Assembly: GCF_000716785.1 (NCBI RefSeq)
Contig: NZ_JNYY01000007.1
Location: 248,001-312,000, forward strand
DNA from: Amycolatopsis vancoresmycina
Lineage (GTDB): Bacteria; Actinomycetota; Actinomycetes; Mycobacteriales; Pseudonocardiaceae
Length of the DNA stretch: 64,000 nt
Direction of reading: 5' to 3'
Shown here: piece by piece, positions 24,582-33,275 of the stretch
How positions within the stretch are numbered: position 1 is the stretch's first letter
How the letters are laid out: the number at the start of each line of letters is the position of its first letter
The notes under the pieces: model-generated
What the model was told of the DNA's origin: nothing
Seen by the model: only the letters and a program-made list of their open reading frames with translations
Databases searched by the model: none
Translations under genes and position numbers: made by a program

Positions 24582-25132
24582 ACCCGGAAGAAGACGGTCT
24601 CGCCGTCGCCCTGCAGCCGGACGTCGAAGCGGTAGCCGTCTTCGGTTTTCGCCGCGATCAGCGTGCCGCGCCGCTCCTGCGGGACCGTCGCCAGCACCGG
24701 GTCGGCCGTGTTGTCCTGGTCCTCGAAGTAGATCCGCGTGACGACCCGGTTCAGCAGGCCGCGCGCGAACACCGACACGTCGATGTGCCGGGCCTGGGTG
24801 GCGCCGCCCTCGCCGGGGACCACGCCCGGGAGGACGGTGAGGATCCCGTAGGTGCCGTCGGCCTCGGTCGGGCAACGGCCGAAGCCACGGAACTCGCCGT
24901 CCGCCGCGCCGCGCGGGTCGTCCGGGTGGCGGAAGCCGCCTTCGGGGTCGGCTTGCCAGGTCTCGATCATGGCGTCCGGGACCAGGTCACCGTTGCCGTC
25001 GCGGACGGTGCCGCGGATCCAGAACGCGCCGGGCGTGCCCTCGGGCACCACGTGCGGGCCGTCGGGCCAGGGCAGCCCGATCGACAGGTACGGGCCGACG
25101 GTCTGCGAAGGAGTGGGCAGCAGGCTCGACAT
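24578..25132 (-). CDS. pcaG: Protocatechuate 3,4-dioxygenase alpha subunit (PcaG)
   Basis: A 184-residue intradiol dioxygenase subunit. The N-terminus TPSQTVGPYLSIGL and the beta-sandwich segments VPDAMIETWQADPEGGF and ARHIDVSVFARGLLNRVVTR are diagnostic. The alpha subunit contributes structure and substrate contacts, while the beta subunit carries the iron. The ATG overlaps the pcaH stop (TGATG-type), so the two subunits are produced together. Confidence 0.95.
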   Translation of the reverse strand: MSSLLPTPSQTVGPYLSIGLPWPDGPHVVPEGTPGAFWIRGTVRDGNGDLVPDAMIETWQADPEGGFRHPDDPRGAADGEFRGFGRCPTEADGTYGILTVLPGVVPGEGGATQARHIDVSVFARGLLNRVVTRIYFEDQDNTADPVLATVPQERRGTLIAAKTEDGYRFDVRLQGDGETVFFRV

Positions 25133-25866
25133 CAGTCTTCGTCCTCTTCCTCTTCGAACACCGACGCGCCGCGCCCGCGCAGCACGATGTCGAACTGGAA
25201 CCCGAGCGCCCATTCGGCCTGCGTGATCTCGTGGTCGTAGCGCGAGACCATCCGCTGCCGGGCCTTCTCGTCCGGGATCGAGTTGAAGATCGGGTCCTGG
25301 GAGAACAGCGGGTCGTCCGGGAAGTACATCTGGGTGACCAGCCGCTGGGTGAACGCCGAGCCGAACACCGAGAAGTGGATGTGCGCGGGGCGCCAGGCGT
25401 TGTCGTGGTTCTTCCACGGGTACGCGCCGGGCTTGATGGTGGTGAAGGTGTAGCGGCCGTCGCTGTCGGTGAGAGTGCGCCCGACGCCGTCGAAATTCGG
25501 GTCGAGCGGCGACGGCCAGCGGTCGCCGGTGTGGCGGTAGCGGCCGCCGGCGTTGGCCTGCCAGATCTCGACGAGCGAGTCGCGCACCGGGCGGCCGTCG
25601 CCGTCGAGGAGCCGTCCGGTGACGATGATCCGCTGGCCCTGCGGCTCCCCGGCGTGCTGCCGGGTGAGGTCGTTGTCGTGCTCGCCGAGGCGGCCGGGGC
25701 CGAGCAGCGGGCCGGTGACCTCGGTCAGCATCTGGGGGAGCAGGACGAGGTCCTGCTTCGGGTGCCGCAGCGCCGTCGAGCGGTAGCCCGGGTAGCCCAG
25801 GGGCGGGTGCGTGCCATCGGGGTCCTCCCCGTAGCGCGGCAGCCTGAATTCGGTCGGAGTGGCCAC
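25132..25866 (-). CDS. pcaH: Protocatechuate 3,4-dioxygenase beta subunit (PcaH)
   Basis: A 244-residue iron-containing subunit of the ring-cleaving dioxygenase that makes 3-carboxy-cis,cis-muconate. Fe(III) ligands are visible as the Tyr residues in NAGGRYRHTGDR and GAYPWKNHDN and the His pair in WRPAHIHFSVFG. The start GTG 25866 has AAGGAG upstream. It sits 11 bp after pcaF. The protein ends in an unusual acidic tail (EEEEDED). Confidence 0.95.
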   Translation of the reverse strand: MATPTEFRLPRYGEDPDGTHPPLGYPGYRSTALRHPKQDLVLLPQMLTEVTGPLLGPGRLGEHDNDLTRQHAGEPQGQRIIVTGRLLDGDGRPVRDSLVEIWQANAGGRYRHTGDRWPSPLDPNFDGVGRTLTDSDGRYTFTTIKPGAYPWKNHDNAWRPAHIHFSVFGSAFTQRLVTQMYFPDDPLFSQDPIFNSIPDEKARQRMVSRYDHEITQAEWALGFQFDIVLRGRGASVFEEEEDED

Positions 25867-25877
25867 GTTTCTCTCCT

Positions 25878-27059
25878 TTACCGGCCTTCGAGGACGACGG
25901 CCAGCCCCTGGCCGACGCCGATGCAGATGGCGGCGAGGCCCCAGCCCCCGCCGCGGCGGTGCAGGTCGTGCGCCAGGGTGCCGAGGATCCGGCCGCCGGA
26001 CGCGCCGAGCGGGTGCCCGATGGCGATCGCGCCACCGTGGGTGTTCACGATCTCCGGGTCCAGGTCCTTCCAGTCGCGCAAGCAGGCCAGCGACTGCGCG
26101 GCGAAGGCTTCGTTGAGTTCGACGGCGGCCAGGTCGTCCCAGCCGATGCCGGCGCGTTCGAGGGCGATCTCCGCCGCCCGCACCGGGCCGATGCCGAACA
26201 CGTCCGGGTCGACGCCCGCCGCGCCGCGGCCGGCGATCCGGGCGAGCGGGGCTTTCGCCAGGCGGTTCGCGGCCCGTTCGTCGCCGAGAAGGAGGGCCGA
26301 GGCGCCGTCGTTGAGCGGGGACGCGTTGCCCGCGGTGACGGTGCCGTTCTCCTTGCGGAACACGGGCTTCAGCTTGGCGAGCTTCTCCGGGCTGGAGTCC
26401 GGGCGGATGCCCTCGTCGCGGGCCAGGTCCACGCCCTCGACCGGGACGACGAGGTCGTCGTAGAAGCCGTCGTCCCACGCCTTGGCGGCGTTGACGTGGC
26501 TGCGGGCGGCGAAGGCGTCCTGCTCGTCACGGCCGATGCCGTAGCGCTCGGCGAGCTGCTCGGTGGACTCGCCGAGGGAGATCGTCCACTGCGACGGCAT
26601 CGCCGGGTTCACCATGCGCCAGCCGAGCGCGGTGTTGTAGAGGGTCTGGTTGCCCGCCGGGAACGCCTTCTCCGGCTTCGGCATGACCAGCGGCGAGCGG
26701 GTCATCGACTCGACGCCGCCGGCGACGACGAGCGAGGCGTCGCCGACCTGGATCGCGCGGCTGGCCTGGATGGCCGCGTCGAGGCCGGAGCCGCAGAGCC
26801 GGTTGACGGTGCTGCCCGGGACGGTCGTCGGCCAGCCCGCGAGGAGGGCGGCCATCCGGGCGACGTTGCGGTTGTCCTCGCCCGCGCCGTTGGCGTCGCC
26901 GAGGGTGACCTCGTCCACTGTGGACGGATCGAGGTCGTTGCGGTCCCGGAGTGCCTTGAGGACCCCGGCGGCGAGGTCGTCGGGACGGACGCCGGCCAGC
27001 GCGCCGCCGTAGCGGCCGAACGGGGTGCGGATCGCGTCGAGGACGTAGACGTCGGTCAT
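25878..27059 (-). CDS. pcaF: Beta-ketoadipyl-CoA thiolase / acetyl-CoA C-acyltransferase (PcaF)
   Basis: A 393-residue thiolase that cleaves beta-ketoadipyl-CoA to succinyl-CoA and acetyl-CoA. The acyl-enzyme Cys is in NRLCGSGLDAA, the His in GGAIAIGHPLGASG and the second Cys in AAICIGVGQG. Length is normal. Its ATG overlaps the stop of a 32-codon micro-ORF rather than that of pcaJ, and the intervening 117 bp is bordered by an 18-bp direct repeat. It contains a GTCCACTGTGGAC copy (26913-26925). Confidence 0.93.
   Translation of the reverse strand: MTDVYVLDAIRTPFGRYGGALAGVRPDDLAAGVLKALRDRNDLDPSTVDEVTLGDANGAGEDNRNVARMAALLAGWPTTVPGSTVNRLCGSGLDAAIQASRAIQVGDASLVVAGGVESMTRSPLVMPKPEKAFPAGNQTLYNTALGWRMVNPAMPSQWTISLGESTEQLAERYGIGRDEQDAFAARSHVNAAKAWDDGFYDDLVVPVEGVDLARDEGIRPDSSPEKLAKLKPVFRKENGTVTAGNASPLNDGASALLLGDERAANRLAKAPLARIAGRGAAGVDPDVFGIGPVRAAEIALERAGIGWDDLAAVELNEAFAAQSLACLRDWKDLDPEIVNTHGGAIAIGHPLGASGGRILGTLAHDLHRRGGGWGLAAICIGVGQGLAVVLEGR
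26913..26925. repeat. 13-bp palindrome GTCCACTGTGGAC, copy 3 (inside pcaF)
   Basis: Identical to copies at 3865 and 13222. On the coding strand it encodes STVD with the rare Thr codon ACA in a family-variable surface segment (DPSTVDEVTL). Confidence 0.6.
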
Positions 27060-27154
27060 GCGCTCGCCTTCCGGGTCGGCGGGGTGGTCGGGAGGAGCGG
27101 GTTCGGCGCGGCCGGAATCGCTCGTGGCGAGGGCCGCGGGCCGGTGGTGGTCAT
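27056..27154 (-). CDS. Possible 32-residue micro-ORF coupled to pcaF
   Basis: ATG 27154 overlaps the stop of the preceding 14-codon ORF. Its own TGA overlaps the pcaF ATG (ATGA). The product is rich in Pro, Arg and Ala and ends KASA, the same as the PcaJ C-terminus, because both lie in the direct repeat. It may be a by-product of a segmental duplication that preserved translational coupling. Confidence 0.3.
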   Translation of the reverse strand: MTTTGPRPSPRAIPAAPNPLLPTTPPTRKASA

Positions 27155-27195
27155 CGGTTCACCCTGCCATGGCTTCCGCGGTGCTGGGTGGTCAT
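27151..27195 (-). CDS. Possible 14-residue micro-ORF coupled to pcaJ
   Basis: ATG 27195 overlaps the pcaJ stop (ATGA). It reads MTTQHRGSHGRVNR and stops with TGA overlapping the next micro-ORF. The function is unknown, and only the chained overlaps suggest translation. Confidence 0.28.
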   Translation of the reverse strand: MTTQHRGSHGRVNR

Positions 27196-27950
27196 GCGCT
27201 CGCCTTCTCCAGGTCCCGGAGCACCGTCAGCTCCTGCTCGGTCGGCGCCGGGGTGGTCTTCAGGTCGTCCGCCACCTTCAGCTTCCAGCCCGTTGCCGCG
27301 ACGACCTGGTCGAGGTGCACGCCCGGGTGCAGTTCGGTCAACGTCAGCTCCGCCGTCTCCGGGTCGGGGCGCAGCAGGCCCAGATCCGTCACCACCAGCG
27401 TCGGGCCCCGGCCCGGGAGGCCGAGCTTCTCGCGGTCGCCCTTGCCCGTTCCGTGGCCGAAGGAGGTCACGAAGTCCACCTTCTCCACGAACGCCCTCGG
27501 GTTCTGGCGCAGGACGACGAACACCTCGCCGCACGAGGCCGCGATCTCCGGGGCGCCGCCCGCGCCCGGCAACCGGACCTTCGGGTCGTGGTAGTCCGAG
27601 CCGATCACCGTCGTGTTGATGTTGCCGAACTTGTCCAGCTGGGCCGCGCCCAGGAACCCCACGTCGATGCGGCCCGGCTGGAGCCAGTAGTTGAACACCT
27701 CCGGGACGCTGATCACCGCGTCCGCCGTGTCGGCCAGCTCGCCGTCGCCGATGGACAGCGGCAGCCGGGACGGCTTGGCGCCCAGGCAGCCGGACTCGTA
27801 GATCAGCGTCAGGTTCGGGGCGTGCGCGCGGCGGGCCAGGTTCGCCGCCTTGCTCGGCAGGCCGATCCCGACGAAGCACGACATGCCGTCGCCGAGCGCG
27901 CGGGCGGCCGCGACGCTCATCATCTCGTCGGCCGTGTACTCGGCGCTCAC
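27192..27950 (-). CDS. pcaJ: 3-oxoadipate CoA-transferase subunit B (PcaJ)
   Basis: A 252-residue CoA-transferase beta subunit. The active-site Glu lies in LIYESGCLGA. GIGLPSKAANLA and the glycine-rich AAQLDKFGNINTTVIG fit the family. With PcaI it moves CoA from succinyl-CoA to beta-ketoadipate. The GTG 27950 start overlaps the pcaI stop by four bases. An upstream extension in the same frame reads through pcaI and is not coding. Confidence 0.93.
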   Translation of the reverse strand: MSAEYTADEMMSVAAARALGDGMSCFVGIGLPSKAANLARRAHAPNLTLIYESGCLGAKPSRLPLSIGDGELADTADAVISVPEVFNYWLQPGRIDVGFLGAAQLDKFGNINTTVIGSDYHDPKVRLPGAGGAPEIAASCGEVFVVLRQNPRAFVEKVDFVTSFGHGTGKGDREKLGLPGRGPTLVVTDLGLLRPDPETAELTLTELHPGVHLDQVVAATGWKLKVADDLKTTPAPTEQELTVLRDLEKASA

Positions 27951-28756
27951 GCCGTCACCCCGGTCAGCTCGTTCAGCCACTTCGTGAACTCCTCGCGGTC
28001 GCGGCCCACCTCGTCCCACGCCTGGTACGCCGCGTTGTCCCGCTCGTAGTACCCGGCCGCGTACGACGGCTTCGCGCCACCCGGGACCTCGGCCACCGCC
28101 GTGACCACCCAGGACGGCAGCACGACCGCGCCCGGACGGGGCTCCAGCTCGCCGACGATCTCCTCGACCGTCACCAGCGATCGTTTCGCCGCCAGCACCG
28201 CTTCCTTCTGGACGCCGGTGATGCCCCACATCTGGACGTTGCCGTCCCGGTCGGCGCGCTGGGCGTGGACGATCGTGACGTCCGGGTTCAGCGCCGGCAC
28301 CGCGGTGAGCCGTTCACCGGTGAACGGGCAGGTGATCGGCTTGATCGTCGCCGTCTGGGCGGGCAGGTCGGTGCCCGTGTAGCCGCGCAGCACCGCGAAC
28401 GGCAGGCCGGACGCGCCGGCGACGTACCGGTTCGCCATGCCCGCGTGGCTGTGTTCCTCGATCTCCAGCGGCACCGGCCAGTCGTGCTGGACGGCGTCGC
28501 GGAAGCGGTGCAGCGAGCCCACGCCCGGGTTGCCGCCCCACGAAAAGATCAGCTTGCGGGCGCACCCGGCCCCGATGAGCTGGTCGTACACGATGTCGGG
28601 CGTCATGCGCACCAGCGTGAGATCCCGCCGGCGTTGCCGGATGATCTCCTGCCCGGCCGCGACCGGGATGAGGTGCGTGAACCCTTCGAGCGCGACGGTG
28701 TCGCCGTCGTGCACCAGCCGGGCCACGCCCTCCTCCAGCGACAGCAGCTCCGCCAT
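27947..28756 (-). CDS. pcaI: 3-oxoadipate CoA-transferase subunit A (PcaI)
   Basis: A 269-residue CoA-transferase alpha subunit. Family segments include DGDTVALEGFTHLIPVAAGQ, a CoA-site SWGGNPGVGSL and the C-terminal TKWLNELTGVTA. ATG 28756 (MAELLSLEEG) is chosen because GGAGGGTGTG precedes it directly; a longer in-frame reading lacks similarity. It is the first gene of the pca operon on the minus strand, so the operon promoter and probable regulator site lie in 28757-28875. Confidence 0.93.
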   Translation of the reverse strand: MAELLSLEEGVARLVHDGDTVALEGFTHLIPVAAGQEIIRQRRRDLTLVRMTPDIVYDQLIGAGCARKLIFSWGGNPGVGSLHRFRDAVQHDWPVPLEIEEHSHAGMANRYVAGASGLPFAVLRGYTGTDLPAQTATIKPITCPFTGERLTAVPALNPDVTIVHAQRADRDGNVQMWGITGVQKEAVLAAKRSLVTVEEIVGELEPRPGAVVLPSWVVTAVAEVPGGAKPSYAAGYYERDNAAYQAWDEVGRDREEFTKWLNELTGVTA

Positions 28757-28780
28757 CACACCCTCCACACCGATCGGCCT

Positions 28781-28814
28781 GTTCGCATTACGCACACTCG
28801 TTCTGCAACCGAAC
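28781..28814. promoter_or_regulatory. Candidate operator/promoter of the pca operon
   Basis: GTTCG (28781-28785) and CGAAC (28810-28814) form a wide imperfect inverted repeat 25-58 bp upstream of the pcaI ATG. A TATGTT box lies just beyond it on the minus strand. This is a plausible IclR/PcaR site, but the inner bases match poorly. Confidence 0.35.
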
Positions 28815-28875
28815 ATAGCACGGGGGACGGCGAGCCGACCAGACGTCTTCCACCCAATGGATGACGCGGGGAAGT

Positions 28876-30183
28876 TCAGCCGATGCGCACCAGCCGCGAA
28901 CCGTGCGGCGGCACGGCAGCCGCCGTCCAGGACCCCCGGAACCGCCCGAGGTCCCGGCGCGCGACGACGTCACGCACCGGTCGTGCGCCGGGGATCCCCA
29001 GGTCCACGGTGATGTCCGCGGGGGTGGCACCCAGGTTGTAGACGGCCGCGTACCACCGGCCGTCCGGCGCGCGCTTCTTCCACACCTGGAGGGCGCCGCC
29101 GGAAACCTGCGCCGGGTACGAACCGGTCTGGTCGACCGCGATGACCTCGGGATTCGTCAGGATCGACACCGCGGAAGCGTCCAGGAAGTAGATGTCTCCC
29201 CCGACGTACAGCGGCGAGGAAGCCATGGACCAGAACGTCATCACGCTCTGCCGCTCGACGTCGGAGAGCCCGTCCTGGATGCCCGATCCCGTGTTGTTGC
29301 TGATCGGCATCGAATCCAGGTCCGGCCGGTACTGCGGCCCGAACACGCCGAGCCACGACGGCAGGTCCGCCCACCGCGCCTTCACCGAACTGTCCCAGCT
29401 GGACACCGTCTCGCAGTAGCACTCGACGTCGGTGTCCACGCGCACGCCGTTGGCGTAAGGGGCCAGCGAAGAACCGATGGACCGCGGGACCGGCCACGCG
29501 CTCGCGGTCAGCCACATCGGCCGCCGCGCGCGGTCGATCGCCTTGGACCACGCCGCGATGTCGGCGACGTTGTCCGCGGTCGTCCCGTCGACCTTGAGGA
29601 AGTCGACGCCCCACGAGGCGAACCGCGCCACGATCGAGTCGTAGTACTGCTGCGCACACGGGTTCGTGAAGTCGACCTTCCAGTTGCCGCCCCAGCCGTT
29701 CGACGGCGTCAGCGGCCGGTACGCGATGTCCTGGGCGCGGCACGACGTCCCGAGGATCGGCGCGTTCTTGTCGTAGACCTCCTTCTCGAGCCCGGTCACC
29801 GCGTACAGGCCCAGCTTCAGCCCGCGCGCGTGCACGTAGGAGGCCAACGCCGGGATCCCGGACGGGAACCGCGCCGGATCGGCGTCGGGAATGCCGTTGA
29901 CGTCGGTGTGGAACACCCAGGACAGCGAGGCGTTCCAGCCGGAATCGATGTTGACGTAGGTGTAGCCGGCGGACTTCAGCTTCGAAGCCAGCGCGTCGGC
30001 CGCGTCACGCACGTGCGACTCGTTCAGCCACGAAGTGCCGTAACCCGCGCGGGTCGACGACTCGAGACTCCAGCTGCTCCACCCCATGAACGGCTTCACG
30101 AACGGCGTCCGCGCGTCGGCGGACGGCACCAGCAGGGCGGAAACACCGAGGACAGCAAGGACAACGGAAAGGAGGCGCTGCAT
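28876..30183 (-). CDS. Secreted GH27 alpha-galactosidase-like glycosidase
   Basis: A 435-residue glycosidase with a signal peptide (cleavage near SADA, residue 24). The GH27 barrel starts MGWSSWS, continues YVNIDSGW and has the catalytic nucleophile Asp199 in FLKVDG. RVDTDVECY is a candidate acid/base region. A C-terminal beta-domain follows. It would release terminal alpha-galactose (or a related sugar) outside the cell. It is the last gene of the ROK-binding protein-permease-permease operon, which fits extracellular trimming of alpha-galactosides before uptake. Confidence 0.9.
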   Translation of the reverse strand: MQRLLSVVLAVLGVSALLVPSADARTPFVKPFMGWSSWSLESSTRAGYGTSWLNESHVRDAADALASKLKSAGYTYVNIDSGWNASLSWVFHTDVNGIPDADPARFPSGIPALASYVHARGLKLGLYAVTGLEKEVYDKNAPILGTSCRAQDIAYRPLTPSNGWGGNWKVDFTNPCAQQYYDSIVARFASWGVDFLKVDGTTADNVADIAAWSKAIDRARRPMWLTASAWPVPRSIGSSLAPYANGVRVDTDVECYCETVSSWDSSVKARWADLPSWLGVFGPQYRPDLDSMPISNNTGSGIQDGLSDVERQSVMTFWSMASSPLYVGGDIYFLDASAVSILTNPEVIAVDQTGSYPAQVSGGALQVWKKRAPDGRWYAAVYNLGATPADITVDLGIPGARPVRDVVARRDLGRFRGSWTAAAVPPHGSRLVRIG

Positions 30184-30207
30184 CGAACACTCCTCGATCG
30201 GGGGGAC

Positions 30208-31041
30208 CTACTCCTTCAGCCCGCTCGCCGCGATCCCGCGGATGATGAACCGCTGGGCGACCAGGAACATCGCGACCAGCGGCGCGATGGTGACCAGAGC
30301 GCCGGCGAACAGCGCCGGCAGGTTGACCGACTGCGCGGTCAGGAACGTCGAAAGGGCGATCTGCGCGGTCCACGACGACGGGTCCTGCCCGATGACCAGC
30401 GGCCACAGGAACGCGTTCCAGCTCTCGATGAACATCAGCGCCCCGAGCGACGCGATCATGCTCCCCGAGTTCGGCAGCACCAGCCGCCGGTAGACGCCGA
30501 GGTAGCCGAGCCCGTCGAGCCGCCCGGCCTCCTCGATCTCGGCCGGGAACCGCAGGTAGAAGTTGCGGAACAGGATCACCGTGAACGCGCTGAACAGGTT
30601 CGGCGCGATGATGCCCCACTCGGTGTTGACCCCGCCCATCGAGCCGACGACGACGAACGTCGGCACGAACGTCACCGACTGCGGGATCATCAGCGTGACC
30701 AGCACGTACGTGAACACCGCACGCCGTCCCGGCACGTTGATCCGGGCCAGCGCGTACCCGGCCATCGAGCCGAACAGCGTCCCGAGCGGTGCGGTGACGA
30801 CCGCGACCAGGAACGAGTTCCACAGCGAGTGCGCCATCGGTACCGAAGCGTCGGCGAACAGGTCGCCGAAGTTCACCCAGGAGAGTGGATCCGGCAGCCA
30901 GGACCAGTCCGGCGAGCTGACCTGCTGCCGCGTCATCAGCGCGTTGCGCAGCATGATGTAGAACGGCAGCAGGAAGACCACCGCGAGCACCGAAGCCAGG
31001 ACGTACTTCGGCGCCTTCCGGGACACCGGCAGAACGGCCAT
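30208..31041 (-). CDS. Sugar ABC transporter permease (MalG-type)
   Basis: A 277-residue permease with six predicted membrane segments and the ATPase-contact EAA loop EIEEAGRLDGLGYLGVYRRL (19-20 residues). The start ATG 31041 overlaps the stop of the first permease. It is a carbohydrate CUT1-type partner. No ATPase gene lies in the locus, so a shared MsiK-like ATPase encoded elsewhere is expected, as is usual in actinomycetes (inference). Confidence 0.92.
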   Translation of the reverse strand: MAVLPVSRKAPKYVLASVLAVVFLLPFYIMLRNALMTRQQVSSPDWSWLPDPLSWVNFGDLFADASVPMAHSLWNSFLVAVVTAPLGTLFGSMAGYALARINVPGRRAVFTYVLVTLMIPQSVTFVPTFVVVGSMGGVNTEWGIIAPNLFSAFTVILFRNFYLRFPAEIEEAGRLDGLGYLGVYRRLVLPNSGSMIASLGALMFIESWNAFLWPLVIGQDPSSWTAQIALSTFLTAQSVNLPALFAGALVTIAPLVAMFLVAQRFIIRGIAASGLKE

Positions 31042-31997
31042 CAGTCCTTCTTCCCGAAGCCGACGAACCGGCCCTGCAGCAGCGTGATCGCCACGATGAT
31101 CACCGTCAGCAGGAACGCGCCCGCCGAGCCGACGCCGTAGTTCTGGTCGCCGAGCGCGGAGTCGTACAGGTACACCAGCGGCGGCTTCACCGGCGCGGTC
31201 GCCGTGCCGGACAGGCCGGTGCCGAACAGGTTGTAGAACTCGTCGAACGCCTGGAACGCCGCGATGAGGATCAGCAGCAGCACCGCCACCGACGTGTTCC
31301 GCAGCTGCGGCAGCGTGATGTACCGGAACGCCTGCCACTTCGTCGTGCCGTCCAGCTCGCCGGCTTCGTACAGCGACGGCGAAATCGCCTGCAGCCCGGC
31401 CAGGAACAGGATCATGTACAGCCCGACCTGCAGCCACAGCCGCAGCGTCACCACGGCGACCCAGTACACCGGCGGGCTCGTCGTCGACAGCCACGGCACC
31501 GGGTCGGCGCCGAACAGCCCGCCGACGACGTTCGCGACCCCGGACGGCAGGCCGTTGAACAGCGCCATCTTCCACACCAGCGCCGCGACGACGTACGACA
31601 CCGCGGCCGGGACGAGGAACACCGTCCGGAAGAACGCCTTGCCGCGCTTGATGCTGTTGACCAGCACCGCGAGACCGAGCGAAGCGACGAAGGTGATCGG
31701 CACGATGAAGACGGTGAAGACCGCGATCGTCGTCAACGATGTCAGGAAGGCGTCGTCGCCCAGCAGGAACGCGTAGTTGCCGAAGCCGATCCAGTTCCCG
31801 AGCGTGATGGTGCCGCGGGCGTCGTTGAAGCTGAGCAGGAAGCTCCACGCGATGGCGACGTACTTGAACAGCCCGAGCCCGAGCACGACCGGCCCGGTGA
31901 GCACCGCGAACGCGCCGATCGCCCGCCAGTCACGACGTCCGCGACGCTTCTTCGCGGGCTCCACCGGCGCGGCCGGGGCCTCCATCACGGCCGTCAT
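31041..31997 (-). CDS. Sugar ABC transporter permease (MalF-type)
   Basis: A 318-residue permease with a charged N-terminus (KKRRGRRDWR) and six membrane segments. The EAA loop is SLYEAGELDGTTKWQAFRYI. ATG 31997 overlaps the stop of the binding-protein gene (ATGA), and its end overlaps the next permease. It forms the heterodimeric channel of the putative alpha-galactoside importer. Confidence 0.92.
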   Translation of the reverse strand: MTAVMEAPAAPVEPAKKRRGRRDWRAIGAFAVLTGPVVLGLGLFKYVAIAWSFLLSFNDARGTITLGNWIGFGNYAFLLGDDAFLTSLTTIAVFTVFIVPITFVASLGLAVLVNSIKRGKAFFRTVFLVPAAVSYVVAALVWKMALFNGLPSGVANVVGGLFGADPVPWLSTTSPPVYWVAVVTLRLWLQVGLYMILFLAGLQAISPSLYEAGELDGTTKWQAFRYITLPQLRNTSVAVLLLILIAAFQAFDEFYNLFGTGLSGTATAPVKPPLVYLYDSALGDQNYGVGSAGAFLLTVIIVAITLLQGRFVGFGKKD

Positions 31998-33265
31998 GCC
32001 AGCTGCTTGTCGACTTCGGCCTGCGCCTTCTTCGCCGCGTCGCCGAGCTCGGCGGCCGGGTCGGCCTGCCCGTTCGCGATCTTCGTCGCGGCCTGCAGGA
32101 ACAGCGTCGCCGACGCCTTGTTCCACAGCCCCGAATAGGACTTGCCGAACTGCTGCGAGATCGTCACGGCGTCCTTCGCGGGCCCGCTGGAGAACTCGGT
32201 CGTCTGCGCGGCGACCTCCTTGCGGGCCGGGATGTGGAAGCCGTACTTGACGCACCAGTCCTTCTGCAGATCGGCGTTCTTGATCCACAGCCAGTCGAGG
32301 TACTTCTTGACGGCGTCCAGGTTCGCGGACTTCGCGTTGGCCAGCTGGTACCAGCCGCCGACGCGCGCGACCTGCTTGCCCGCGTCCCCGAACTTCGGCC
32401 ACGCGACGACGCCGAAGTCGTCACCGAGGGCCTTCTTGATGTCCGGCAGCGACCACAGCCCGCCCCACTGCATGGCCGTGGCGCCGTTGGCGAACGCGCC
32501 CGGGTCGGACCAGTCCGTCGGGTAGCCCTGGAGCAGGCCGCCGGTGTCGTGCAGCTGCTTGAGCCCGCCGATCGCGGCGATCGCTTCGGGCGAGGCGAAG
32601 GCGACCTTCTTGCCGCTCGCGTCGAAGAAGTCGCCGCCGGACGACCAGAGCAGCAGCGTCGCCGCTTCGCCGACGCCGTCGGTGCCGACGTACAGGCCCT
32701 TCCGCTTGCCGTTGTTCAGCTTCCGCGTCGCTTCGAGCAGCTCGGCGAACGTCTGCGGCGGCTGGACGCCCGCGGCCTGCAGCGCGCTCTTGCGGTAGTA
32801 CAGCATCATGACGTCGTCGATCATCTTGACGCCGTAGACCTTGCCGTCGACGGTCACGGTGTCCAGCGCGGCCGGGCTGAAGTCGCCCTTGACCGGGCCG
32901 ACGACGTCGTCGAGCGGCGCGAGCAGGCCGTTCTTGACGTTCTGGTACCGGAAGTCGCCGAGCTCGAACAGGTCCGGCGCCTGCGCGGTGAGCATCGCCG
33001 AGTTCAGCTTGGTCTCGTAGTCGCCGGCGATCCAGCTGACGTTGATCGCGATGTCCGGGTTGGCCTTGGTGAACTCCTGCGCGTACCGCTGGACCGCCTG
33101 CTGCGTCCCGGATTCGCCGTACGCGTGGTACCACTGCTGCAGCGTGGTCTTCGCCCCCGGAGCGGCGTTCTTGTTCAACGGGTCCGAGGTGCAGCCCGCG
33201 AGGGCCGCTCCCCCGGCAAAGAGGACGGAACCGACCAGGAAGCTTCGGCGATTCATGGGGCTCAC
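31994..33265 (-). CDS. Sugar ABC transporter substrate-binding lipoprotein
   Basis: A 423-residue CUT1 extracellular binding protein. The signal has a twin-arginine-like RRSFLVG and lipobox LAGC, so it is a lipoprotein, perhaps Tat-exported. The body has the usual pattern PDLFELGDFR and YYRKSALQAAGV. The start is taken as GTG 33265, because GAGGAGAG lies five bases upstream; ATG 33256 (MNRRSF) is the alternative. It lies 10 bp after the ROK repressor gene in the same operon. Confidence 0.92.
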   Translation of the reverse strand: MSPMNRRSFLVGSVLFAGGAALAGCTSDPLNKNAAPGAKTTLQQWYHAYGESGTQQAVQRYAQEFTKANPDIAINVSWIAGDYETKLNSAMLTAQAPDLFELGDFRYQNVKNGLLAPLDDVVGPVKGDFSPAALDTVTVDGKVYGVKMIDDVMMLYYRKSALQAAGVQPPQTFAELLEATRKLNNGKRKGLYVGTDGVGEAATLLLWSSGGDFFDASGKKVAFASPEAIAAIGGLKQLHDTGGLLQGYPTDWSDPGAFANGATAMQWGGLWSLPDIKKALGDDFGVVAWPKFGDAGKQVARVGGWYQLANAKSANLDAVKKYLDWLWIKNADLQKDWCVKYGFHIPARKEVAAQTTEFSSGPAKDAVTISQQFGKSYSGLWNKASATLFLQAATKIANGQADPAAELGDAAKKAQAEVDKQLA

Positions 33266-33275
33266 GGGACTCTCC

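Larger units (their letters stand above)
27054..27207. repeat. 18-bp direct repeat flanking the pcaJ-pcaF spacer
   Basis: GGTCATGCGCTCGCCTTC occurs at 27054-27071 (pcaF start) and 27190-27207 (pcaJ end). The repeats bracket a spacer that is absent in tightly coupled operons. Confidence 0.75.
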
